64,000 bases of DNA from the NCBI GenBank assembly GCA_905339235.1, contig CAJPFG010000006.1:62001-126000 (forward strand), given 5' to 3'. How positions within the stretch are numbered: position 1 is the stretch's first letter; the number at the start of each line of letters is the position of its first letter. Shown here piece after piece: positions 7,795 through 15,608 of this stretch. The notes beneath the pieces were generated by a model. That model saw nothing but the letters and a program-made list of their open reading frames with translations, did no database searches and was not told the origin of the DNA. The stretch is from Phycisphaerales bacterium. GTDB taxonomy: Bacteria > Planctomycetota > Phycisphaerae > Phycisphaerales > UBA1924. The position numbers were made by a program, and so were the translations under genes.

Positions 7795-8609
7795 GCGTGC
7801 GAATCCGCGGACGGATCGCACCAACTCGACAGGTCGGTCGCGTCGGAGGGCATGGGGCGGTAGTGATCCCCGCAGAATGGGCGGAAGTTCTCCGGCCAGC
7901 AGGACTCCAGGCGGCACAAGAGCCGCTGTTGCAACGGCGCGGGCGACGGGTTGACGCGAGCCACGAACACCTCCACGATCTCGCACACGTTGAGCAACTG
8001 GAACGCATCGCCGAGCAGGTAGCGGGGCAGATACCCCACGATCACCCGGTCTTCAGTCCGGAGCGCCAGGGCGCTCCGGTCGGCGTCGTTCTGGCAGTCA
8101 TGCATGATGAGGAGTCGCTCGTCCATCTTGAGCGAGAGGACCCGCTGCTGCGATTCAGGATTCAGGTAGCGAATCCCGTGCGCCAGGAAGCGCGTCTGAT
8201 AGGGGCTTCCCTCCTCGGCCACGCGGGGCACCTCGAACATCTCCAGCGAGTCGGTCACCCGCCCGCCGCCGCTGCGCATCAGAATGGTCACGGGATCGGC
8301 GTGGTCCGGGTCCATCGCGAGGTTCGTGAGGAAGGCGCGGTACTCGGCCCGCCCCGGCGGCATCAGGCGATTCTGAAACAGCGGGAAGAGTTCATCCGAG
8401 CGATACACGCGGGCGATGTCGGCGAACGAAAGCAAGGGGGCGAACCCGGCCTTCTGCGCATCGCGCACGCCTTGTAGATAGCAGAACTCGTACTCGGGCA
8501 GTCGGGGACGAAGCCCGGAGACGAGCCGGCCCACCGGGTGATAGTGCTTGGTCGACTGATCCTGCCACGCGATGAAGAGAGCCTGGACTTGTCCGGTTGC
8601 GGTCCTCAT
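7791..8609 (-). CDS. HIRAN-domain protein next to a HipA-like kinase
   Basis: A 272-residue soluble protein. The first ~120 residues resemble the HipA N-terminal-1-like region that accompanies HipA-type kinases (L-P-E-Y-E-F-x-Y-L, F-A-P-L-L-S-F). Residues ~140-215 look like a HIRAN domain: F-L-A-H-G-I-R-Y, then V-L-S-L-K-M-D-E-R-L and V-G-Y-L-P-R-Y-L. HIRAN domains bind DNA ends or stalled forks and occur in Rad5/HLTF proteins; in bacteria they appear with defence or HipA-like genes. The ATG overlaps the kinase stop (ATGA) and the TGA overlaps the hsdM remnant. Function inferred from domain and context only. Confidence 0.65.
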   Translation of the reverse strand: MRTATGQVQALFIAWQDQSTKHYHPVGRLVSGLRPRLPEYEFCYLQGVRDAQKAGFAPLLSFADIARVYRSDELFPLFQNRLMPPGRAEYRAFLTNLAMDPDHADPVTILMRSGGGRVTDSLEMFEVPRVAEEGSPYQTRFLAHGIRYLNPESQQRVLSLKMDERLLIMHDCQNDADRSALALRTEDRVIVGYLPRYLLGDAFQLLNVCEIVEVFVARVNPSPAPLQQRLLCRLESCWPENFRPFCGDHYRPMPSDATDLSSWCDPSADSHA

Positions 8610-9537
8610 TGCGGCTCCAAGGCGCCAATTCTAGCGCGGTTCACTCGGAGATGGGCCAGCGCGAAGTCTCGGGCGGGAATCGACATCCTCTCCCTCGGCA
8701 CCGCCGCGATGATTCCCCGCAACTGCTCATCGGTGATTCTTCTCGCCCGCTCGATCCACGCGTGCCTCGCGGCGGGCCGGTCTTTCGTGGCCTCCACGAA
8801 CGCCCCCAGCGGCGACAACGGCTTGGCCGACTCCACATCGACGAGGTACAACTTCGACGCCGCCCGATCCGCGAAACTCTCGACCGTTCGATTACTTCCC
8901 GGCCTCATTCGGTCGAGACGCTCTTCATCGCGCAGATTGAAGCCCAGGCACGAGGCGTGGTCGAACGTGGGCGCGAGTTGAACTTCGGCGGGATGGACCG
9001 GGCCATCGGGATCGTGGGTCATCGTCTCTCGTGATGGCGGTCGGTGTTCCCGATCAGGGCATCCAGCAGCAGGTACCCCGCGAACACATCCACCGCGCTC
9101 GAAATCCCCTCGACCGGCTCGAACGCCGCGGGGGGCTCGATCCACGGCTGCCCGAGGATTCCCAGAACGCGCTCCACCGTGTGGCCCGTGACCTTGTAGT
9201 TCTGGTCCTTGGGATACGCCGAATCGACCATCATCACCAGCAGTTCGTTCCCGTGGACCAGCGTCAACTCCCGCCGGTTCGTGAAGTCGCGGCACATCAC
9301 GCCGGGCCGCTGCTCGAACGTCGCCAGTTCCACGTGCCCGTGCGGCAGGCCGAGCAGGCCCGCGATCTCGCTCGCGACGCGCTCGGACCAATCATCCCCG
9401 TGCCCGGAGCGGTTGAACTTGAACAGCCACCGATTCCCGTCCGTATGCTCGAACCAGAACTTCTCCTTTGTGCCCATCGGCTCGGACGTGTCACGGGCGT
9501 CTGGGGGGAGGACGAAGATGGGATAGACGCCGCTCAT
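8606..9537 (-). pseudogene. HipA-like kinase, split by a frameshift
   Basis: Two overlapping frames make one HipA/PI3K-like kinase of about 310 residues. Frame one (9537 to 9019) has the N-lobe (K-F-W-F-E-H-T-D-G-N-R-W-L-F-K-F) and the catalytic loop A-L-I-G-N-T-D-R-H-H-E, then R-R-stop. Frame two (9022 to 8606) restores the expected L-A-P-T-F-D-H-A-S-C-L-G metal-binding segment and the C-lobe. The break falls right after the catalytic loop, where intact relatives read H-H-E-N. Either a 1-nt indel killed the gene, or the ATGA overlap at 9019-9022 allows two polypeptides. The first ATG overlaps the stop of the hsdM fragment. Confidence 0.75.
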
Positions 9538-9704
9538 GCGGGAACATCCCTTTCGGCCGCCCGGCGCATCATCTCGTCGGCCATTTTCAGGATGAGCAGG
9601 AAGGTGATCTGCTCGGTGTAGGCCATGTAGGACAGGCCGTCGTTCCGCAGGACGTGGGCGTAGTTCCAGGCTTTGTTGACGATCTGGGAGGTGTCGGCGG
9701 GCAT
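9534..9704 (-). pseudogene. hsdM: hsdM N-terminal fragment (56 residues)
   Basis: Starts at ATG 9704 with MPADTSQIVNKAWNY, then A-H-V-L-R-N-D-G-L-S-Y and Y-T-E-Q-I-T-F-L-L-I-L-K-M-A-D-E. This is the N-terminal helical domain of type I HsdM; it is cut after residue 56 by a stop overlapping the HipA-like ATG. The first 15 codons are nearly identical to the start of the other remnant at 7794. The HipA-like/HIRAN cassette therefore sits between two hsdM starts, as if it had been inserted into, or duplicated with, the methylase gene. Confidence 0.85.
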
Positions 9705-9710
9705 GGGTGC

Positions 9711-11630
9711 TTAGGTCTCCCTTCGCTCGGAGAGCGCGGTGTACGCCTGACTGGGGTGGTTGGGCATCTCGGGGATGGTGTAGCGGAGCTCTCCGCTCGC
9801 GACCATGGGTTTGAGGTGGTCGCGAACGAGCGGGTCTTGCTGACGATTCAAGAGATTCGCGAGTTGTGCTGAGGTAAGCGAACGCCAGGCGCATATCTCC
9901 CGGATCACGCCGCGAAGGGCCTCCTCCTTCGGCCTCCGCGAGAGGGCCGCGATCGCTTTCCGGAGAGTTTCCGGCAGATCGTCGGTAGTGAGGTGGGCGT
10001 CAGGGTCCCGACTTTCGGCGTCAAGCTCCCGACTTTGTTCACCAAGCTCCCGACTTTGCGTGAGAACCTGGCGACTCAGACCCTCGGCCTGGGGACTCTG
10101 GGCAGCCCTTTCCGCCGCCCCCTCGGTTCGAGGCCCCGGGATGAGAGCCGGGCCCCGTTCGTAGTACGTCCGGCTGCCGGACCCCTTCTTTTCCAGCAGT
10201 TTGAGATCCCTGAGCCGACGGAGGCGCGTTGAGGCGTTCAGGGTGTCGGTCTGGTTGATCTCCCGGTACGCCGCATTATCGATCGCCCCCATCTCGCGGA
10301 CGAACACCAGAGCGCGTGACTCCTCATCCGAGAGGTTCTCGCTCGTGAGCCCGCCGAGCCACGCGACGTCCTCGGGGCCGAGGAAGTGGTGGAACAAGAA
10401 CCTCGCCACAAACTGGTCGGGCTGGCGTGTCGATTCCAGCGTCGGCGGCAGCAAGTTGCTCCGCTGCATGAGTTCCCGCATCACGCGGATACCCGAGCCC
10501 TTCGTTTCCGCGATATTCACCTCGTGGAGCACCGCTGCGATCTTGGGGTTCCTCGTTTGGGACCCCGGCTGGCCCAGTTGCTCCTCTGCCTTCAGCGAGT
10601 GACCGGGATTTCGGATCTCCAGGCGGTTGGCATAGCGGATGATCTGTGTGGGTGCGCCTTGGATGCGGTAGCTGCGGTGCATCACGGCATTGACCACCGC
10701 CTCGCGAATCACGCGCGCCGGGAGAATCGGAGAGTCCGTGCTCTGGAGTTCCGCTGACGGCAGCGAGAATGACTTTGGCAGGTCGTCGAGAATCGCGTTC
10801 GCCGCCCTTCGGATCGTCGCGATCAGCGGAGCCCGGATCTCGACCGTGTCAAAGCGCCGGTCCGGGTCCTTCACCCACTCCCGTCCCGGCACGCGGATGT
10901 AGTCCACTCGCACCATCGGAAAGCACCGGCGCAGCGCCTTGGGCGTACCGAACAGCAGCACGCCTGCGACCGTCGGGCGCGCCATCGCCCCTTCATCTCG
11001 CACACACCCGAATGCACGCAGCAGGTCGCCATCCGACCACGTCAACTCCTCCGCGTCCGGGTTCACCTTCGCCCGCAGCGTGCGATACTCCTCGATCGCC
11101 GAGGGATCGATGTCGGCGAGCGTGCCGTCGGAGATGACCGTGGTGTCGTAGGTCTCGGACCGGTGCTCCTGGTACAGCACGATCAGGTCGTCTTCGGTGC
11201 ACTCGTGGTCGGCGGAGCCGATTCGTCGGTACGCGCCCCGCGGCAGGCCCTTGCTCGTGATGTAGACCGGTTTGTCGGTAGGAGCCGCCTCGGGCACGTA
11301 CGCCACCACGACCGAGGCTCCGCCCACCATCTCGACGCGCACATCCGGGCGGATGGGTCTGTTCAGCATCGACCGGCACTGCGACGCCAGATCGGACTGT
11401 ACCTTGTCTGGGTCGGCCAAGCCCGTCGCCTCGTAGCCCACGTCGAACAGTTGCTCGCGCTTGCGCTCCACACCCAGCACCAGGTAGCCCCCGCCGAGCC
11501 CCGGCTCGTTGGCGAAGGCGCAAACCGTCTCCATGATCGACCTGCCGATCTCCGAACCGGCCTTGGCTTCGATCGTGGCCGACTCGTCCAAGGCGTTGAG
11601 TTCCTCGATGAGTTCTGCCGCGGTCTTCAT
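9711..11630 (-). CDS. AlbA_2/Schlafen-type ATP-binding protein of a type I RM locus
   Basis: A 639-residue protein. Residues ~1-150 form an AlbA_2 (Schlafen AAA-4-like) domain with the typical start E-S-A-T-I-E-A-K and C-A-F-A-N-E-P-G-L-G-G-G-Y-L-V-L-G-V. Residues ~290-420 resemble an HATPase-c-like ATP-binding module (R-E-A-V-V-N-A-V-M-H-R-S-Y; I-R-N-P-G; G-S-G-I-R-V-M). The C-terminal part contains winged-helix-like segments and a repeated S-R-E-L/S-R-D stretch near residues 530-560. Such proteins are common passengers inside type I restriction loci and are thought to be regulators or defence effectors. The ATG overlaps the stop of the hsdR'-'hsdS fusion. The gene appears intact while its neighbours are wrecked. 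Confidence 0.8.
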   Translation of the reverse strand: MKTAAELIEELNALDESATIEAKAGSEIGRSIMETVCAFANEPGLGGGYLVLGVERKREQLFDVGYEATGLADPDKVQSDLASQCRSMLNRPIRPDVRVEMVGGASVVVAYVPEAAPTDKPVYITSKGLPRGAYRRIGSADHECTEDDLIVLYQEHRSETYDTTVISDGTLADIDPSAIEEYRTLRAKVNPDAEELTWSDGDLLRAFGCVRDEGAMARPTVAGVLLFGTPKALRRCFPMVRVDYIRVPGREWVKDPDRRFDTVEIRAPLIATIRRAANAILDDLPKSFSLPSAELQSTDSPILPARVIREAVVNAVMHRSYRIQGAPTQIIRYANRLEIRNPGHSLKAEEQLGQPGSQTRNPKIAAVLHEVNIAETKGSGIRVMRELMQRSNLLPPTLESTRQPDQFVARFLFHHFLGPEDVAWLGGLTSENLSDEESRALVFVREMGAIDNAAYREINQTDTLNASTRLRRLRDLKLLEKKGSGSRTYYERGPALIPGPRTEGAAERAAQSPQAEGLSRQVLTQSRELGEQSRELDAESRDPDAHLTTDDLPETLRKAIAALSRRPKEEALRGVIREICAWRSLTSAQLANLLNRQQDPLVRDHLKPMVASGELRYTIPEMPNHPSQAYTALSERRET

Positions 11631-12112
11631 GCGCTCGCCCTCGTCCTGCCGCGCTTCCTGGCTGTGGCCTTGGTGAAGGTGACGGTATCGGCCCCGACCC
11701 CGGCGCAGGCCTGTTCAAGGAGCCTTTCCGCCGGCTCGTCGGTCGGGTCCTGCGGGACGAGTTTGCCCTCGAAGGCGCGCTTGAGGATGGCTTGGCGGAG
11801 GCGGGCGGCGCGTTGGAGGGCGTGCTCGACCTGCGTCTCGGCGGCGTCGGCGACGGAGAGGCGGCGATCGACCTCGGCGACGATCTCGGCTTGTTCGGCG
11901 ATGTGGCCTTCGGGCTTGGCCTCGACGACTGCGATGACTTTGCCGTCGGCGTAGAGGAGGTAGTCGGCCTCGCCGGTGGAGAGGGGGAACTCGCGGACGG
12001 CGATTCCGGGGCCTGCGGCGAGGTTGAGGGCGCGGTAGTCCTGGGCGAGCCAACCGGCCGCGGCGAGTTGGCGGTCGATGTTCTGGCGGGCTATTTCTTC
12101 TGCGGCGGGCAT
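11627..12112 (-). CDS. In-frame hsdR'-'hsdS fusion remnant
   Basis: A 161-residue open frame made of two different type I restriction subunits. Residues ~1-68 are the HsdR N-terminus (endonuclease-domain entry: N-I-D-R-Q-L-A-A-A-G-W, then G-E-A-D-Y-L-L-Y and V-V-E-A-K-P-E-G-H with the PD-x(n)-ExK-like residues). From about residue 70 the sequence is the HsdS C-terminus (A-E-Q-A-E-I-V-A-E-V-D-R-R-L-S-V, I-L-K-R-A-F-E-G-K-L-V-P-Q). The motor domain of HsdR and both target-recognition domains of HsdS are missing. A single large deletion joining the two genes in frame explains it. No restriction activity is expected. Confidence 0.8.
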   Translation of the reverse strand: MPAAEEIARQNIDRQLAAAGWLAQDYRALNLAAGPGIAVREFPLSTGEADYLLYADGKVIAVVEAKPEGHIAEQAEIVAEVDRRLSVADAAETQVEHALQRAARLRQAILKRAFEGKLVPQDPTDEPAERLLEQACAGVGADTVTFTKATARKRGRTRASA

Positions 12113-12204
12113 GGCGGCGGGAGGCAGTGTAACCGGAGGAAATACCGCTGAATAGGGCGAAGAGCGGCGACGTGCGTGCTTTGCAGTGCTTCCTGCGTCG
12201 GCTG

Positions 12205-12320
12205 AGAACCAACACGGAGCCTCGGAGCACGGGTCGAAGACGCCTCGTGGCACACGCCGGCTGCGCCGCGGCTCGGCCCGAGGATGCGCCGAGTCACGAA
12301 CCGGGAGGTTCGTGCCACTT
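12205..12320. repeat. Possible dispersed intergenic element
   Basis: Non-coding stretch with a 7-bp hairpin (CACGAAC 12295-12301 / GTTCGTG 12308-12314) and a 'cacgggtcgaag..cgc' patch similar to one at about 6514-6540 in the unknown Pro-rich gene. Looks like a short planctomycete-type dispersed repeat; copy number unknown. Confidence 0.3.
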
Positions 12321-12334
12321 TTCGCCACCTGGGA

Positions 12335-13081
12335 TCAGGCGAGCGTGGTGATTTGCTCGATGATGTCGAGGACTCCGTCCACCTCGATGCGCGGCGAGAC
12401 GAAATCGGCCTGTTTCTGGAGTTCGGGGACGGAGTTGGCGGGGCAGCCGAACCAGGTGACGCTGCGGCGGATCGCAAGGTCGCCGAGGGTGTCGCCGATT
12501 CCGGCCATTCGTTCGCGGGTGAGGCCGGTCATCTGCATTACCCGGGCGATGCCGGCGTCTTTGTTGACGTGGGTGAGGTCGCAGTTGATCCATGCGACGG
12601 TGCCGGAGACCCGCAGGGGCCAGCGGTGGCGTTCGAAGGCTTCGACCAGCCGCGGCTTGAGGCTCATGAGCATGTGCGTGTCGGGGTGCCAGAGCGAGAT
12701 GGACGCGGTCTTGCCGGGCTGGATAGCCACGCCCAGGGGGAGCAGTTCGCGCTCGACCCACCGGGTGGCTTCGCGGATGTGCTCGATGTGTTCGGGCCGG
12801 ATGGCGGGGTCGAGGTGGAAGCCCTGCGTGCGGGGATCGAAGACCCAGACGCCCATCTCGGCGATGCAGGGGACGGTGGTATTGCCGAGGAGTCGGCACA
12901 GGCACTCGACGAAGGGCTGGGGACGGCCCGAGCACAGCGTGAGCACGGGCCGGTCGGCGTCGCGGATGGCGCGGCGGTTGTGATCGGCGATCCTGGCGAG
13001 GGCATCGGCGTCGAGCGGGGCCGCGGACTCCGGACCGAGACAGCCGTCGATATCGCAGATGATGGCGTCGAATCGGCGCAT
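12335..13081 (-). CDS. HAD-superfamily phosphatase (Cof/SPP-like)
   Basis: A 248-residue HAD hydrolase. The N-terminal motif I is I-C-D-I-D-G-C-L (D10, D12 from ATG 13081), motif II C-S-G-R-P lies near residue 53, motif III K around 'N-K-D-A-G-I', and motif IV G-I-G-D-T-L-G-D-L near residue 200. The cap between motifs II and III fits subfamily C2 (Cof, sucrose-phosphate phosphatase, mannosyl-3-phosphoglycerate phosphatase). Substrate unknown. I start at ATG 13081 because the D-x-D motif normally lies within the first dozen residues; a longer frame to 13135 exists. Confidence 0.85.
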   Translation of the reverse strand: MRRFDAIICDIDGCLGPESAAPLDADALARIADHNRRAIRDADRPVLTLCSGRPQPFVECLCRLLGNTTVPCIAEMGVWVFDPRTQGFHLDPAIRPEHIEHIREATRWVERELLPLGVAIQPGKTASISLWHPDTHMLMSLKPRLVEAFERHRWPLRVSGTVAWINCDLTHVNKDAGIARVMQMTGLTRERMAGIGDTLGDLAIRRSVTWFGCPANSVPELQKQADFVSPRIEVDGVLDIIEQITTLA

Positions 13082-13175
13082 GGGGAAGCCTAGAGGGGAG
13101 GAAAGGCGAAAGGCGGGGAGGGTGTCGCCTTGCATGTTGGCCTGTTCGGCTCCGGCTTGTTCCTACTCTCCGGCC

Positions 13176-15572
13176 ATGCTTCGCGTCTTTGGGTTTGGAA
13201 TTTTCCTCTCGGCCGCGCTGTTGTTTCTGGTGCAGCCCATGTCGGGCAAGGTACTGTTGCCGCTGCTGGGTGGGAGTCCGTCGGTGTGGAACACGTGCAT
13301 GGTGTTCTTCCAGGCGGTGCTGCTGGGTGGGTATCTGTATTCGCACGTGGTTTCGACGCGGCTGGCGGTGCGAGCGCAGGTGTGGGTGCATGGGCTGGTG
13401 CTCGTCGGCGCGGCGGCGTACGTGGCGTATTTGAATCTGTGGCCGGGATCGATCCTGGCGCGGCTGTTGTCGGCGCGGATGGAGGCAAGTCCGCATGGAG
13501 CGCCGGCGATGTGGCTGATGGCGACGCTGGCGCTGCTGGTGGGGCCGCAGTTTCTGGTGGTGTCGGCGACGGGCCCGCTGCTGCAGCGATGGTTCTCGCG
13601 GACACGGCACGGCCGCGCCGGCGATCCGTATTTTCTTTACGCGGCGAGCAACGCGGGGAGCCTGATCGGCCTGCTGGCGTACCCGCTGGTGTTCGAGCCG
13701 CTGCTGACGCGGTGGCAGCAGCATGGAGCGTGGGCGGGCGGGCTCGTGCTGTTTGTGCCGCTGGCGCTGTGGAGCGGGGTGACGACGGCGCGCGAGGCAG
13801 GGGTCGCGGCGTCTGCGCCCGCGCCGCAGGCGGGGGCGGGACCGGTGACGATGGGCCGTCGGCTGGGGTGGATCGCGCTGGCGATGATCCCGTCGAGCCT
13901 GATGCTGGGGGTGACGCAGCACATCTCGACGGATGTGGCGGCGATACCGCTGCTGTGGGTGATCCCGCTGGGGCTGTACCTGGTGTCGTTCGTGTGGGCG
14001 TTCTCGCCGCGGCTGGCGCTGTCGTCGCGGGCGTGGGGGCGGATCGTGCCGGTGGGGGTGGCGGGGGTGGCGGCGATGCTGCTCGCGGGCATCCATCATC
14101 CGGTGCTGGTTCTGGCGGGGCTGCACCTGGCGACGTTTCTGAGCGTGGCGATGTTGTGCCACACGCGGCTGGCGGAATCTCGCCCCGGCGCGGAGCACCT
14201 GACGGAGTTTTACCTGTTGCTTTCGCTGGGGGGCGTGCTCGGGGGCGCATTCAACGCGCTGGTCGCCCCGGTGGTGTTCTCGAGCATCATGGAGTATCCG
14301 ATGATGATGGGCGCGGCGTGCATCGCGAGCCCGCAGGTGCGCGACGTATGGTGCGTGCTGAGCGGCGCGAGGGCGAAGTCGGTTGCGCTTATTTCGGCGG
14401 TGGCGATCGCGGCGGTGGTGGTCGTCGCGGCGATTCTCCTGGATGCGGGGGAGCGAGCGGGGTCGCTGCGGGCGATGGCCGCGGGGGATAGCCAGCGTGC
14501 CAGCCTGCTGAGGTTCGCGCTGGTGGGCGTGATACCCACGGCGGGGGCGTTCGCGTGCATGGTTCGTCGCGGAGGGCTTCGATTCGCCGCGGCGATCGCC
14601 GGGCTGCTGCTGGTCTCTCCGTTCGTGTCGGTGGGCACGGGCGTGCTGTACTGCGAGCGGACTTTTTTCGGCGTTCACTACGTGATGACCGACCCCGACA
14701 ACACTCGGCGAACGCTGCGGCACGGGACGACGCTGCACGGCCTGCAGATCCGCACCGACTTCGTACTCGGGGCGAGCCAGCCCTATCCGGACGCGGCGTT
14801 CCGCGAGCGGCTGCTGTTTGATGGCGACTCGATGACCGCGCGGGAGCGGTTGCCGTGGTTGCACCTCATCCCGGGGACCTACTTCCACCCTTCAGGGCCG
14901 CTGGGGGATGTGATGCGCGAGACGACGCGGTCGGGTCGGATGGGCCGGATCGGGCTCATCGGGCTGGGGGCCGGGAGCATCCTGGCCTACGCGAGGCCGG
15001 GCTCGGAGATCTCGGTGTTCGAGATTGACCCGGCGGTTCTGCGGATCGCGCAGCGGCGGGAGTACTTCTCGTTCGCGCACGATGCGCTGCGAGATGAAAC
15101 GGTTCGCATCCACTTCCCGGCCCTCCCGGGGGATGGGCGCGTCGAGATCGGCAAGACACCCGACGGGACGTACGACCTGGTCATCATTGACGCGTTCACG
15201 TCGGACGCGATTCCGGTGCACCTGATCACGAAGGAGGCGGTGGATACATACCGGAAGACGCTGAAGGCGAACGGACTGATCGCGTTCCATGTGTCGAGCC
15301 GGTACTTCGACCTGTCGCCGGTGGTGTCACGGATCGGCAAGGAGTTGGGGCTGGTGGTTCGTTCGCGGCTGGACGGGGAAGTGTCCGATCAGCAGCACGG
15401 TGAAGCGAAGCAGGCGTCGAACTGGGTGGTGCTGGCCCGCGACGAGCGTTCGCTGGGGGCCCTGGCGGCGGATCCGGCGTGGCGGTCGGTCGCTCCCGGC
15501 GCCCGGACGTGGACGGACGACTATTCCAATCTACTCGGGGCGTTCCAGGGCTGGGGGCTGCCCGTCCGTTGA
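13176..15572 (+). CDS. Membrane-fused spermidine-synthase-like protein (copy 1)
   Basis: A 798-residue protein. Residues ~1-510 hold about a dozen membrane helices, beginning MLRVFGFGIFLSAALLFLVQP. Residues ~560-790 form a class-I methyltransferase-like spermidine synthase domain: G-L-G-A-G-S-I-L-A-Y-A with acidic E-I-D-P strand end, then L-V-I-I-D-A-F-T-S-D-A-I-P and A-F-H-V-S-S-R-Y. Whether it transfers aminopropyl groups is unknown, because such fusions are uncharacterised. The start is set by the tandem paralogue (15609), which begins with nearly identical residues. A -10-like TACTCT at 13164-13169 lies 6 nt before the ATG. Confidence 0.85.
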   Translation: MLRVFGFGIFLSAALLFLVQPMSGKVLLPLLGGSPSVWNTCMVFFQAVLLGGYLYSHVVSTRLAVRAQVWVHGLVLVGAAAYVAYLNLWPGSILARLLSARMEASPHGAPAMWLMATLALLVGPQFLVVSATGPLLQRWFSRTRHGRAGDPYFLYAASNAGSLIGLLAYPLVFEPLLTRWQQHGAWAGGLVLFVPLALWSGVTTAREAGVAASAPAPQAGAGPVTMGRRLGWIALAMIPSSLMLGVTQHISTDVAAIPLLWVIPLGLYLVSFVWAFSPRLALSSRAWGRIVPVGVAGVAAMLLAGIHHPVLVLAGLHLATFLSVAMLCHTRLAESRPGAEHLTEFYLLLSLGGVLGGAFNALVAPVVFSSIMEYPMMMGAACIASPQVRDVWCVLSGARAKSVALISAVAIAAVVVVAAILLDAGERAGSLRAMAAGDSQRASLLRFALVGVIPTAGAFACMVRRGGLRFAAAIAGLLLVSPFVSVGTGVLYCERTFFGVHYVMTDPDNTRRTLRHGTTLHGLQIRTDFVLGASQPYPDAAFRERLLFDGDSMTARERLPWLHLIPGTYFHPSGPLGDVMRETTRSGRMGRIGLIGLGAGSILAYARPGSEISVFEIDPAVLRIAQRREYFSFAHDALRDETVRIHFPALPGDGRVEIGKTPDGTYDLVIIDAFTSDAIPVHLITKEAVDTYRKTLKANGLIAFHVSSRYFDLSPVVSRIGKELGLVVRSRLDGEVSDQQHGEAKQASNWVVLARDERSLGALAADPAWRSVAPGARTWTDDYSNLLGAFQGWGLPVR

Positions 15573-15608
15573 ACGTCGGCCATTCGGGGAACCGCTACGC
15601 TTGCGGTC

